The translations under genes were made by a program, and so were the position numbers. 64,000 nt of DNA, from NCBI GenBank assembly GCA_965262315.1, contig CBDHFJ010000163.1, positions 62,001 through 126,000 on the forward strand. The letters are read 5' to 3'. The stretch comes from JBCCFK01 sp965262315 (GTDB taxonomy: Bacteria > Actinomycetota > Acidimicrobiia > Acidimicrobiales > UBA8592). The notes under the pieces are model-generated. The model saw only the letters and a list, made by a program, of their open reading frames with translations. It was not told the origin of the DNA and did not search any database. This document shows, piece after piece, positions 1 through 7,654 of the stretch (its first letter is position 1; each line of letters starts with the position of its first letter).

Positions 1-15
1 TCGAGGGATCGACCG

Positions 16-837
16 TCATGTCTCGGATCCTTCCTGCTGGCTCTCGAGCATTCGCTCACCGGCCTGGGCCTGGATCTCGCCGGCCTGCTCGCCGAGATAG
101 GCGGCCTTGACGGCCGCGTTCTCGCGGATCTCGGCGGGCGTCCCCTCGGCGATGATCTGGCCGAAGTCGAGCACGTAGATGTAGTCGCAGACGCTGAGCA
201 CGAGGCCCATGTCGTGGTCGATGAGGAATACCGACATGCCGTGGTCGAGGAACTCCCGCAGGTGCTGACCGAGCGTCTGGCTCTCAGCGGTGTCGAGACC
301 GGCCGCCGGCTCGTCCAGCAGGATGAGCTTGGGCTGGGCCGCAAGCGCCCGGGCCACGCCCACGAGCTTTCGACGCCCGTGACTGAGGTCGGTGGGCATC
401 GCGTCGGCCTCGTCGTTGAGCCCCATGATGTCCAGGGCCCAGTCGACCTTGGCCTCGATGGCCGGGTCGGTCGGCGTGAGGTGCAACATGTCGAGAATGA
501 AGCTGTACCACTTGGTGGGGTAGGCGGCGACGAGCAGGTTGTCACGCACGCTCAGGTCCTCGAACAGCTCGAGGGACTGGAACGTGCGGACGAGTCCTCG
601 CTGCGCCCGCTCGTGCGGCTTCAGGTCGGCCACGTTCTCGCCGGCGAACACCGCTTCACCCGCAGACATCGGGACGTAGCCGGTGATGGCGTCGATGAAC
701 GTGGTCTTGCCGGCGCCGTTGGGACCGATCAGTCCGACGAAGGAGCCTTCGGGGACGGCGAGGTTGACGGCGTCGTTGGCGTTCAGGCCACCGAACGTGA
801 CAGTGAGGCCTTTGGTCTCGAGAACGTTGTTGCTCAT
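16..837 (-). CDS. livG: Branched-chain amino acid-type ABC transporter ATPase (LivG-like)
   Basis: This 273-residue cytoplasmic ATPase should power import through the LivHM-type permease encoded just upstream. Visible motifs are Walker A GPNGAGKT (38-45), a slightly divergent signature LSHGRRK (151-157), Walker B LILLDEP (171-177) and the switch His in LIDHD (about 208). Length and the extended C-terminal tail fit LivG rather than LivF. Its ATG overlaps the permease stop by four bases (ATGA), so the two genes are translationally coupled. No LivF partner is visible; it may lie beyond the left edge. The substrate may be an amino acid or a carboxylate, because Liv transporters are diverse. Confidence 0.9.
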   Translation of the reverse strand: MSNNVLETKGLTVTFGGLNANDAVNLAVPEGSFVGLIGPNGAGKTTFIDAITGYVPMSAGEAVFAGENVADLKPHERAQRGLVRTFQSLELFEDLSVRDNLLVAAYPTKWYSFILDMLHLTPTDPAIEAKVDWALDIMGLNDEADAMPTDLSHGRRKLVGVARALAAQPKLILLDEPAAGLDTAESQTLGQHLREFLDHGMSVFLIDHDMGLVLSVCDYIYVLDFGQIIAEGTPAEIRENAAVKAAYLGEQAGEIQAQAGERMLESQQEGSET

Positions 838-2987
838 GCCATTGCTCCTTCGGTGTCGCCGTCCAGCTCGTCTTGGCTGATCGTCAGCGGGCCGTCTTCA
901 GGAGCAATCGATGGATCGCCCCGGAGGCCAGCCAGGATGTGTTTGCCCTGGTCGGACTGGAGGAGGGCGATGCCTTCGCCGCCGGTCACGATCGCGTTGA
1001 CGATCAGGCCGATGGCGCCGACCGTGTTGATGATGGCCACGTCGATGGATTCGAGATGCACGCCGGTGAACTCGGCGACGAGACCACCGGCCACGAGGCA
1101 GCCGCCGATGACGGCACCGTTGATGGTGGTGATGCCCCCGAGGTACACGAAGGCCAGCAGGGCGAGACCGGCGAACACGCTGAAGTTGTCCGAGCTGATG
1201 GCGGGGAGTCGGTAGGCGAACAGGACGCCCGAGATACCGGCAATCGCCGACGAGATGCCGAAGCCCAGCATCTTGGTCTGGGAAACGTCGATGCCGGCCG
1301 CCGCGGCCGCACGTTCGTTCGCCCGGACCGCCAGGAAGCGACGGCCGACCGCGCCTCGTCTGAGGTTGCCGACCGCCATCCCGACGAGCGTGACGACGAT
1401 GATGAGGAAGACGGTGTACTTCCAGAAGTCGGTCCGGTTGGTCTCCTCGTTGAGCGCCCCGATGTACACCCCGAACCACTCGGGTTCCGGCGTCGGGTTC
1501 GTCGAGATCGCTCCCTCACCCATGAGCTGTGAGTTGCGGATGAGCAGGTCTTCGATCGCGATCACGGCGGACAGCGTCACCACCGCCAGCTGGACGCCAC
1601 GGATGCGAAGCGCGGGGAGGCCGATGATCAGCCCGATGAGGACCGCGAACGCGACACCGCCCAGTGCCGCCAGCGGATGGGGGAGGTCCCAGCCGGTGTT
1701 CACGAAGAAGTCGTTGGGACGGATCTTGGTGCCGTCCGCTGCCAGCCGCGTCATCATGAACGCGGCCACACCGGCGAGGCTGAACTGCACCAGCGATATC
1801 TGGCCGAGGTAGCCGACGATCACCGTCAGGCTGAACATGAACAGGATCGCCACCAGGGTCGTGGTGAGAATGGCTTCCCAGCTCGAGACGAAGATGTTCG
1901 ACAGCATGAGCGCGATACCCACGACGAAGACCGTGCCCAACAGCAGGTTGTTGGTGGCAGGGGCCCGTGGTTGGCGGCCGATGCTGATGCTGCCTCGGAT
2001 CGGGAGCTTGTCGCCTCGGAGGTAGAGGATCCCGATGATGAACAGCAGGGGCACCGTGTTCCGGACACCTTCGGCCGGCAGCCAGCCGGGCCACCAACTC
2101 TTGTCCGCCAGCTCGACGCCGCCGCTCGCGACCATGCCGAGCAGGACGCCGCCGACAGCGGCCCCCGGGATCGACGACAGGTTCCCGAACAGCGCCGCAC
2201 CGAGCGCCGGCACGACGAACAGCACGAACAGGGCCGGCTGGGTCTTGTGGAGGAAGAGAACCCCGGCCAATCCGGCCAGGACCGAGGAGAGGACCCAGTT
2301 GACGCCGGCGATGAGCTGGGGCGAGTACCCGAGCAACGCGGCGCCCTTCTCGTTCTCGTCGGCGGCACGGGTTGCGATGCCGAACCGGGTGAAGCGATAC
2401 AGCGCCCAGACCGCGGCCGCCATGATGATCGCCGCGATCAGCAGGAAGACGTTCGAGCGTGGGAGCGATCCGCCGAGCAGGTTGAAGGCCTCGGAATCGG
2501 TGGTGAACTCGCCGAAGCCGACGTCCGCTCGGTTCTGGCCGCCGAAGTTCCGGGCGATGATCGAGTTCAGGTAGAGCATGACGCCCACGGAGCCGATGAC
2601 CTTGCCGAGGGTCGGGGCGTTGCGCAGCGGGCGGAAGACCAGCAGGTGCATGAGGATGCCGATCAGCGCCGACATCAGGAGGGCCACGAAGATCGCGAGC
2701 GCCGTGGATGTCGTGGGTCCGTCGACGATCTGGAGCCGGACCGGAAGGTTGTTGAGGCTGAGCGACTTGAGGAAGCCGAACTCGGGGATCGGATCATCCC
2801 AGGGGAGGTAGACGTTGCCGGTTTCCCGGATCTCGTCGAAGGTGTACGCGGCATAGGCGGCCACCGCGCCGTGGGCGAAGTTGATGACGCCCGAGCCCCG
2901 GAACGCGACGACGAGGCCGGCCCCGAGCATGGCGTAGAGGCCACCTGCTCCGACACCGGCGATGAGCGCAAGGATCAGATCCTGCAT
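834..2987 (-). CDS. Fused LivH-LivM ABC transporter permease (1)
   Basis: This 717-residue inner-membrane protein joins two Liv permease halves. The LivH-like half covers about residues 1-350, with the typical early segment GVINFAHGA. The LivM-like half covers about 365-700, with the long cytoplasmic EAA-like region near VRANERAAAAAGID. The open frame extends upstream, but I place the start at the ATG at 2987: the membrane protein begins there (MQDLILALIAG) and a GGGGGAAG ribosome site precedes it. It is coupled to livG downstream and follows the binding-protein gene after a gap holding an operator-like palindrome and a hairpin. A second fused permease of the same design lies at 7655-9688. 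Confidence 0.88.
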   Translation of the reverse strand: MQDLILALIAGVGAGGLYAMLGAGLVVAFRGSGVINFAHGAVAAYAAYTFDEIRETGNVYLPWDDPIPEFGFLKSLSLNNLPVRLQIVDGPTTSTALAIFVALLMSALIGILMHLLVFRPLRNAPTLGKVIGSVGVMLYLNSIIARNFGGQNRADVGFGEFTTDSEAFNLLGGSLPRSNVFLLIAAIIMAAAVWALYRFTRFGIATRAADENEKGAALLGYSPQLIAGVNWVLSSVLAGLAGVLFLHKTQPALFVLFVVPALGAALFGNLSSIPGAAVGGVLLGMVASGGVELADKSWWPGWLPAEGVRNTVPLLFIIGILYLRGDKLPIRGSISIGRQPRAPATNNLLLGTVFVVGIALMLSNIFVSSWEAILTTTLVAILFMFSLTVIVGYLGQISLVQFSLAGVAAFMMTRLAADGTKIRPNDFFVNTGWDLPHPLAALGGVAFAVLIGLIIGLPALRIRGVQLAVVTLSAVIAIEDLLIRNSQLMGEGAISTNPTPEPEWFGVYIGALNEETNRTDFWKYTVFLIIVVTLVGMAVGNLRRGAVGRRFLAVRANERAAAAAGIDVSQTKMLGFGISSAIAGISGVLFAYRLPAISSDNFSVFAGLALLAFVYLGGITTINGAVIGGCLVAGGLVAEFTGVHLESIDVAIINTVGAIGLIVNAIVTGGEGIALLQSDQGKHILAGLRGDPSIAPEDGPLTISQDELDGDTEGAMA

Positions 2988-3168
2988 GGTTGGTGCTTCC
3001 CCCCTTGGAAACCTGCATTGCTCCGGCGCGACCGGCGACGCCAAAACTAGGGTGCCACCGCTCGTCGCGTGTAATCCGTTCAGTCATCGGCGGTGCGCTG
3101 CGACGGCGTGCTCGGATGCCCGAACAAGCCGCTCCGACCCATCGTCGCGACATTGGTTCCCGGTGTTT

Positions 3169-3184
3169 CTAATCGCTCAGTTAG
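3169..3184. promoter_or_regulatory. Operator-like palindrome upstream of permease 1
   Basis: CTAATCGCTCAGTTAG is an imperfect inverted repeat with CTAA/TTAG ends. It shares 13 of 16 positions with the element at 5007-5022 upstream of the binding-protein gene. Size and symmetry suit a TetR-family operator; the regulator is not visible in this window. Confidence 0.5.
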
Positions 3185-3230
3185 TTACGCGCCAGTTCTC
3201 GCCTGGGTCGGCGCCGATGTCTGGACGCGA

Positions 3231-3260
3231 AAGGGGGCGGTCCGGCTGGACCGCCCCCTT
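3231..3260. terminator. Strong hairpin after the binding-protein gene
   Basis: A perfect 13-bp stem (aagggggcggtcc and its complement) closes a 4-base loop (ggct). The last stem bases on the minus strand are followed by few T residues. It lies about 50 bases past the binding-protein stop and would cut read-through into the permease, giving more binding protein than permease. Confidence 0.75.
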
Positions 3261-3308
3261 CACGGAGTGCTCATCGTCGGATCGGCGAGCGACCCGACGG
3301 TGGCTGAC

Positions 3309-4907
3309 CTACTCGGCGGCGGGACGCGGGTTCCCCTCGGCGGTGCGGAGGAGGAGGTCGGTCACGTCGACGCCCTCCTCGCCTGCGGGGCCGTACTCGA
3401 ACTGACCACCGGGGCCGGACCAGACGAACTGGTTCATCTGCTTCTGGCACACGGACACGAACTCACTCGCGTTGGTCGTGCAGTTCTGACCCTTGTTGCC
3501 GCCGACCCGGAACAGGTTGTCCTGGTTGACGAGGAAGTCGAGCATCGCGGCGTTGTCGTCGATGTCGATGCCTTCGGCCTCGGCCCGGAGGAAGAGGATG
3601 AAGGCGGTCATGGTCACGTCGTGGGCGACCTCCATGAAGCTCGACTTGGGAGCCTCCGGCCCGTAGGCGTCGAGGGCGGCCTCACGCAGGTTGAACGACT
3701 TGACCTGGTAGTCGGTCCAGAGGTCGGGGCGCTCGAAGATCTGGTCGGTGCCACCGAAGGTGACGCCGGCCGATGCGGGGTTCGCGAGCACCGAGTCGTC
3801 ACGGCAGGAGCCCGACGCATCGATGCTGGCCTCGACGCCGGCCGAGGAGAGCGCCGAGAGGATCTCGTTGCAGTCCGAGGCCTGGATGCCGAAGAAGACC
3901 GACGGGTTCTCGGCGCCTTCGAAGAACTCGATGATGTTCTGGACGATGGCGTCGTTGTCGGTGGGGTCACCCGAGGCATCGGGGAAACCCTGCCACTTGA
4001 AGGTGCCGGGGTTCTCGTCCTCGAGCTGCTGGTAGAAGCGGGCCTGGGTGTCGGCGAAGCACTCGAAGCCGGGACCGGTGTCGGAGTGCACGACAGCGAT
4101 GGCGTCGTAGCCTGCGACCTCGACGCCGTACTGGGCGCCACCCGGGAACGCTGTGACACAGCCGCCCTCGGTGGAGATCAGGCCGGGCGTGTTGAAGTCC
4201 GCCACGAAGATGGGCACGGTCTGCATGACCGGGGTGCCGTTGCCGGCGATCGTCGGCCACATCAGCGGGTTGAAGAAGTCGATGCCGTGGATGTGCAGGT
4301 TCGGCGAGGTGTCGGCGATCTCGTTGGCGCAGTTGGTTGCTTCTGCCGGGTCGAGACCGTGGACACAGGCCTCGAACTCGATCGGGCGACCGTTGATGCC
4401 ACCGAGGTTCTCGTTGATGTTCTTGACCGCAGCGAGGGCACCTTCACGGATCTCGGGGAACGAGCCCGCGGGGCTGCCCTCGAGGTTGGCCATCGTGATC
4501 ACGACCGGCTCGAGGCTCTCGTCGGCCGGACCCGGCGGGTTGTCGACGATGGACTCCCACAGGTTGGCGCCGTTGCCCTGGACAGCGTCGTCGGTCGTGC
4601 CGCCGCCGGTGGCTTCGCCACCGTCGTCGGCCATCTCTTCGCCGTCGTCGGCGGGCTCTTCGCCACCGTCGTCGGCGGGCTCTTCGCCACCGTCGTCGGC
4701 GGGCTCTTCGCCACCGTCGTCGGCGGGCTCTTCGCCACCGTCGTCGGCGGGCTCTTCGCCACCGTCGTCGCCACCGGTGAGCGCGCCGCCCCCACCGTCG
4801 TCCTCGGTCGTCGTGCCCTCGTCATCGTCATCGCCGCCGCAGGCCGCAGCGACGAGCGTGAACGCGAGCATGATCGCGAGCAGTCTCAACAACTTCCTGT
4901 TTCTCAA
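3309..4907 (-). CDS. Liv-type ABC transporter substrate-binding lipoprotein
   Basis: A 532-residue exported lipoprotein that should capture the ligand for the LivHM/LivG transporter. The signal peptide ends in a lipobox (LVAAAC, acylated Cys about 23). A long acidic tether follows, with five identical 8-residue units of the GGEEPADD type, then a periplasmic-binding type I fold (Peripla_BP_6) over the last 420 residues. I chose the TTG at 4907 because a GGGGGAGGA ribosome site directly precedes it and the signal peptide starts there; an upstream ATG at 4943 would add 12 odd residues. The tether makes it longer than usual LivK proteins (about 370-400). Operator-like palindrome upstream, hairpin downstream. 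Confidence 0.88.
   Translation of the reverse strand: MRNRKLLRLLAIMLAFTLVAAACGGDDDDEGTTTEDDGGGGALTGGDDGGEEPADDGGEEPADDGGEEPADDGGEEPADDGGEEPADDGEEMADDGGEATGGGTTDDAVQGNGANLWESIVDNPPGPADESLEPVVITMANLEGSPAGSFPEIREGALAAVKNINENLGGINGRPIEFEACVHGLDPAEATNCANEIADTSPNLHIHGIDFFNPLMWPTIAGNGTPVMQTVPIFVADFNTPGLISTEGGCVTAFPGGAQYGVEVAGYDAIAVVHSDTGPGFECFADTQARFYQQLEDENPGTFKWQGFPDASGDPTDNDAIVQNIIEFFEGAENPSVFFGIQASDCNEILSALSSAGVEASIDASGSCRDDSVLANPASAGVTFGGTDQIFERPDLWTDYQVKSFNLREAALDAYGPEAPKSSFMEVAHDVTMTAFILFLRAEAEGIDIDDNAAMLDFLVNQDNLFRVGGNKGQNCTTNASEFVSVCQKQMNQFVWSGPGGQFEYGPAGEEGVDVTDLLLRTAEGNPRPAAE
4651..4770. repeat. Five perfect tandem copies of a 24-bp unit inside the binding-protein gene
   Basis: Unit gcgggctcttcgccaccgtc plus gtcg begins at 4651, 4675, 4699, 4723 and 4747 without a mismatch. 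Partial copies flank the array. As 24 is a multiple of three, copy-number change would lengthen or shorten the acidic tether without a frameshift. Confidence 0.95.
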
Positions 4908-5006
4908 GGGTCCTCCCCCTCCTCTACCTGCGACAGGTGTCACACCTGCCGCTGGTTGGTCACCGTAGACCAGGGCTTGGCCGATGTCCGGCCAGCCGCC
5001 GAGAAA

Positions 5007-5022
5007 CTAATCGTTCGGTTAG
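5007..5022. promoter_or_regulatory. Operator-like palindrome upstream of the binding-protein gene
   Basis: CTAATCGTTCGGTTAG lies about 100 bases upstream of the TTG start. It is a near-perfect inverted repeat (CTAAyCG / CGrTTAG) and matches the element at 3169-3184 in sequence and orientation. It is probably the binding site of one shared repressor, of TetR type by its form. Confidence 0.55.
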
Positions 5023-5076
5023 ATCCATGCAGCTTCGATCGCAAGAAAACTGCGAAGCCCCTGGTCAGGGCCGCGC

Positions 5077-5916
5077 TCAGGATTCGCGATAGTCCCGGAA
5101 CTGCCGATCGCGGTCGCTCAGCGACTCCTTGAGGTCTTTCTGACCGAAGCCGGCCATGTAGGCCTTGGAGCTCTCCTGATGGAACCCCATCGCTTGGATG
5201 TCGGCGGTGGCACGGATGCCGTTGCGGATGCCCATGGCGTCCATCGCCCGGTGGGCGGCCCGCTTGTTGAGCGTCAACAGGTCGAGGGGGATCTTGGCCA
5301 CCCGTTCGGCGACCGCGAGCACCTCGACGTCCAGGTCGGCCTCAGGGAACGCGCGGTTGGCGGCGCCGGCAGCGACGGCGTCGAGCCCGGTCATGTGGTC
5401 GCCGGTCAGCAGCGCCTCCATGCCACGGCGCAACCCCATCATCCAGGTCTGCCACTGCATGTCGGGCGGCGACATCAGACGGACCGGCGGGTAGCCGATC
5501 TTGGCGTCCTCGGCGACGTAGATCAGGTCACAGGCGTTCATCAGTTCGGTCCCGCCGGCCAGGCACCACCCGTGGACCTGGGCGATGATCGGCGTGGTCA
5601 TGTCCCACATCTCGAACCAGTTGTTCACCACATGGCGCGACCACCAGCCGTCCTGGGTGGCGATCGCCCGTTCGACCGGCCGATTGGGATTGGCCAGGTC
5701 ATAGCCGGCCGAGAACGCGGGGCCCGAGCCTCGGATGATCATCACCGAGATCGACTTGTCACGATCGCCGGCGCGAAGCGCGTCGAACAACTCCTCGCGG
5801 ATCTCGTTGCCGAGGGCATTGCGCTTGTCGGGCCGATTCAGCGTGAACCGGCGCACCTTCTCCAGCGGCTCGTCGATGAGGACTGCAGCAGCTTCGGTCA
5901 CGACTCCGCCATCCAT
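5077..5916 (-). CDS. Crotonase / enoyl-CoA hydratase-isomerase family protein
   Basis: A 279-residue cytoplasmic crotonase acting on an acyl-CoA ester. The oxyanion-hole segments are present: FSAGYDL (68-74) and GWCLAGGTELMNACD (116-130), which also holds the first catalytic Glu position (E124). The second catalytic Glu of true hydratases, expected in a GQPE-like stretch, is replaced: the sequence reads AKIGYPPV (138-145). Hydration of a 2-enoyl-CoA is therefore uncertain, and isomerisation or another crotonase reaction is possible. It lies between an acyl-CoA synthetase and the transporter genes, suggesting uptake, activation and degradation of a carboxylic substrate. Start choice is moderate: ATG without a clear ribosome site. 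Confidence 0.85.
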   Translation of the reverse strand: MDGGVVTEAAAVLIDEPLEKVRRFTLNRPDKRNALGNEIREELFDALRAGDRDKSISVMIIRGSGPAFSAGYDLANPNRPVERAIATQDGWWSRHVVNNWFEMWDMTTPIIAQVHGWCLAGGTELMNACDLIYVAEDAKIGYPPVRLMSPPDMQWQTWMMGLRRGMEALLTGDHMTGLDAVAAGAANRAFPEADLDVEVLAVAERVAKIPLDLLTLNKRAAHRAMDAMGIRNGIRATADIQAMGFHQESSKAYMAGFGQKDLKESLSDRDRQFRDYRES

Positions 5917-6025
5917 CGCGTCGTCAGGACTGTCGCCCTGCGCCGCAGCCGCGACGGGCGACCTGTCCGGCGGTCGGTATGGACCCGGGGGGCGCCATCC
6001 ATGGCGCGAGCGGTGGGGCGGTCGC

Positions 6026-7561
6026 TCATGTCAGCTCTCCTGCCAGGTAGGAGTCGCGGAGCCTTCGCTTGTTGATCTTGCCCATGGTGTTGCGGCCCAG
6101 GTCGCGGACCAGTTCGTAGCTGCGCGGGCACTTGTAGTGGGTCAGGCGTTCGCGCAGCCAGGCGGCCAGCTCGTCGAGGTCGGGCGGCGCGTCGGGGTTC
6201 TCGGGCAGGATCAGGCCCTTGAGCTCCTCGCCCATCTCGGAGTGGGGAACGCCGATACAGCCCACGTCGGCCACGTCGGGATGGTCGATGAGGATCTGTT
6301 CCGCCTCGGCGGGGTAGATGTTGACCCCACCCGACACGATCATGTCGCTGAACCGATCGGTGATGAACACGTAGCCGTCGTCGTCCACGTACCCGATCTC
6401 GCCCAGCGTGAACAGGCCCGGCTCGGGGTTGGATGCCGCGGTCTTCTCGGGGTCGTTCGGATAGACGATGCCGCGGCCGGTCGCGTCACGGAAGTACAGC
6501 CGGCCCTCGGTGTTCGCCGGCAGTTCGTGCATCTCCTCGTCGAGGACCAGCGCGGTGAACGGCGGAATCGTGCGGCCGACCGATCCCTTGTGTTCGAGCC
6601 ACTCGCTCGACTCGATCGTGCACACGGTGCCGACCTCGGTGGCGCCGTAGGCGTCGCGGAAGACCGGTCCCCACCAGTCGATCATGGCCTCCATCACGTC
6701 CACGGGGCACTTGGCACCCGTGTGGCTCGCCAGCTTCATCGACGAGACGTCGTAGCGGGCCTTGACCTCGTCGGGCAGCGCCAGCAGCCGAACGAAGTGG
6801 GTGGGCACCATCACCGAGGTCTCGGTCTTGTACTGATCGATGGCAGCCAGGGTCTTCTCGGCGTCGAATTTGCCCAGGATCACCGAGGACTTGCCGGCCG
6901 CCAGCAGGCGCATCCCTGACAGCGGGCCGGTGTGATACATCGGCCCCACCACCAGATGGGTCCCGAATGGCGCGAAGCCGCTCTCCTTCAGCGCCTCGAT
7001 GTGGGCCTCCATGGTGTTCCCGCCCGCGAACATGGTGGGCGGCAGCTCGGTGCCCTTGGGGCGTCCGGTCGTGCCGGACGTGTAGAGCAGGTTGGGTCGG
7101 GGTGCGACGTCCAGCGGCGGGTCCGACGGGTCACCGGTCGCCAGCCAGTCCTCCCATGGGGTCACCCCGTCCATCCCGTCGCAGCCCCAGCCCACGACCG
7201 TGTCCACCCCGGCATCGGCTGCGGCAGCGAGCCCGCGTTGTGCGGTTTCGGGGCCCACGAAGACGATTCGTGCCTGCGAGTCCTCCAGGATGTACGCGGC
7301 CTCCTCGGCGGTGAGGTGGAAGTTGACCGGGACCGACGAGGCGCTCCCCAGGAGCGCGCCGAGGTGCGCGAGGGCGGTCTCTGCCGCGTTCTCCGCGAAG
7401 ACGGCGACCCTGCGCCGTTCGCCGAGGTCGGCGCCCAGGACCAGGTTGGCGCACCGGTTGAGCGCCTCGTCGACCTCGGCCCAGGTGAGGGCACGGTCGG
7501 GGTCGACGAGGGCGAACCCCGTGGGGTCGGCGGCTGCTCGCGCCTTCGCGAATGCGGGCAT
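6026..7561 (-). CDS. AMP-dependent acyl-CoA synthetase (FadD-like)
   Basis: A 511-residue ANL-superfamily enzyme that should activate a carboxylic acid with ATP and CoA. The P-loop-like motif YTSGTTGRPKG is at 160-170. The adenylate-binding YGATE motif lies mid-protein, followed by a hinge region near SDMIVSGGVNIYP. The C-terminal catalytic Lys lies in GKINKRRL. A GGAGG ribosome site precedes the ATG, though spaced by about 11 bases. The substrate cannot be read from sequence; the neighbouring crotonase and Liv-type permeases suggest an imported acid. It resembles the synthetase at 40495 in the same family but is not a close copy. Confidence 0.9.
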   Translation of the reverse strand: MPAFAKARAAADPTGFALVDPDRALTWAEVDEALNRCANLVLGADLGERRRVAVFAENAAETALAHLGALLGSASSVPVNFHLTAEEAAYILEDSQARIVFVGPETAQRGLAAAADAGVDTVVGWGCDGMDGVTPWEDWLATGDPSDPPLDVAPRPNLLYTSGTTGRPKGTELPPTMFAGGNTMEAHIEALKESGFAPFGTHLVVGPMYHTGPLSGMRLLAAGKSSVILGKFDAEKTLAAIDQYKTETSVMVPTHFVRLLALPDEVKARYDVSSMKLASHTGAKCPVDVMEAMIDWWGPVFRDAYGATEVGTVCTIESSEWLEHKGSVGRTIPPFTALVLDEEMHELPANTEGRLYFRDATGRGIVYPNDPEKTAASNPEPGLFTLGEIGYVDDDGYVFITDRFSDMIVSGGVNIYPAEAEQILIDHPDVADVGCIGVPHSEMGEELKGLILPENPDAPPDLDELAAWLRERLTHYKCPRSYELVRDLGRNTMGKINKRRLRDSYLAGELT

Positions 7562-7654
7562 GGGGGTTCTGGCCTCCGGTGTGTTCAGAGCGACGCGGTC
7601 TTCGTTGGTCGGGCACCGGGCAGGCTGGTTCCTCGCCTGACCCGCTGACCTCCA

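Larger units (their letters stand above)
2988..3308. other. 321-bp intergenic region between binding protein and permease
   Basis: This is the only gap above 300 bases. It contains the ribosome site of permease 1, a 16-bp palindrome at 3169-3184 and a strong hairpin at 3231-3260 just after the binding-protein stop. I see no open frame or RNA gene in it. It probably ends most binding-protein transcripts and starts a separate permease/ATPase transcript. Confidence 0.6.

Noticed and set aside
4651..4770. Possible CRISPR array
   Set aside because: Copies are contiguous with no spacers and lie in frame inside a coding region.
3093..5132. 679-codon plus-strand open frame with repeated Ala-Thr-Val-Val-Gly-Gly-Leu-Phe units
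   Set aside because: It is antisense to the binding-protein gene; the repeats are the mirror of the 24-bp tandem array, and it has no ribosome site or family similarity.
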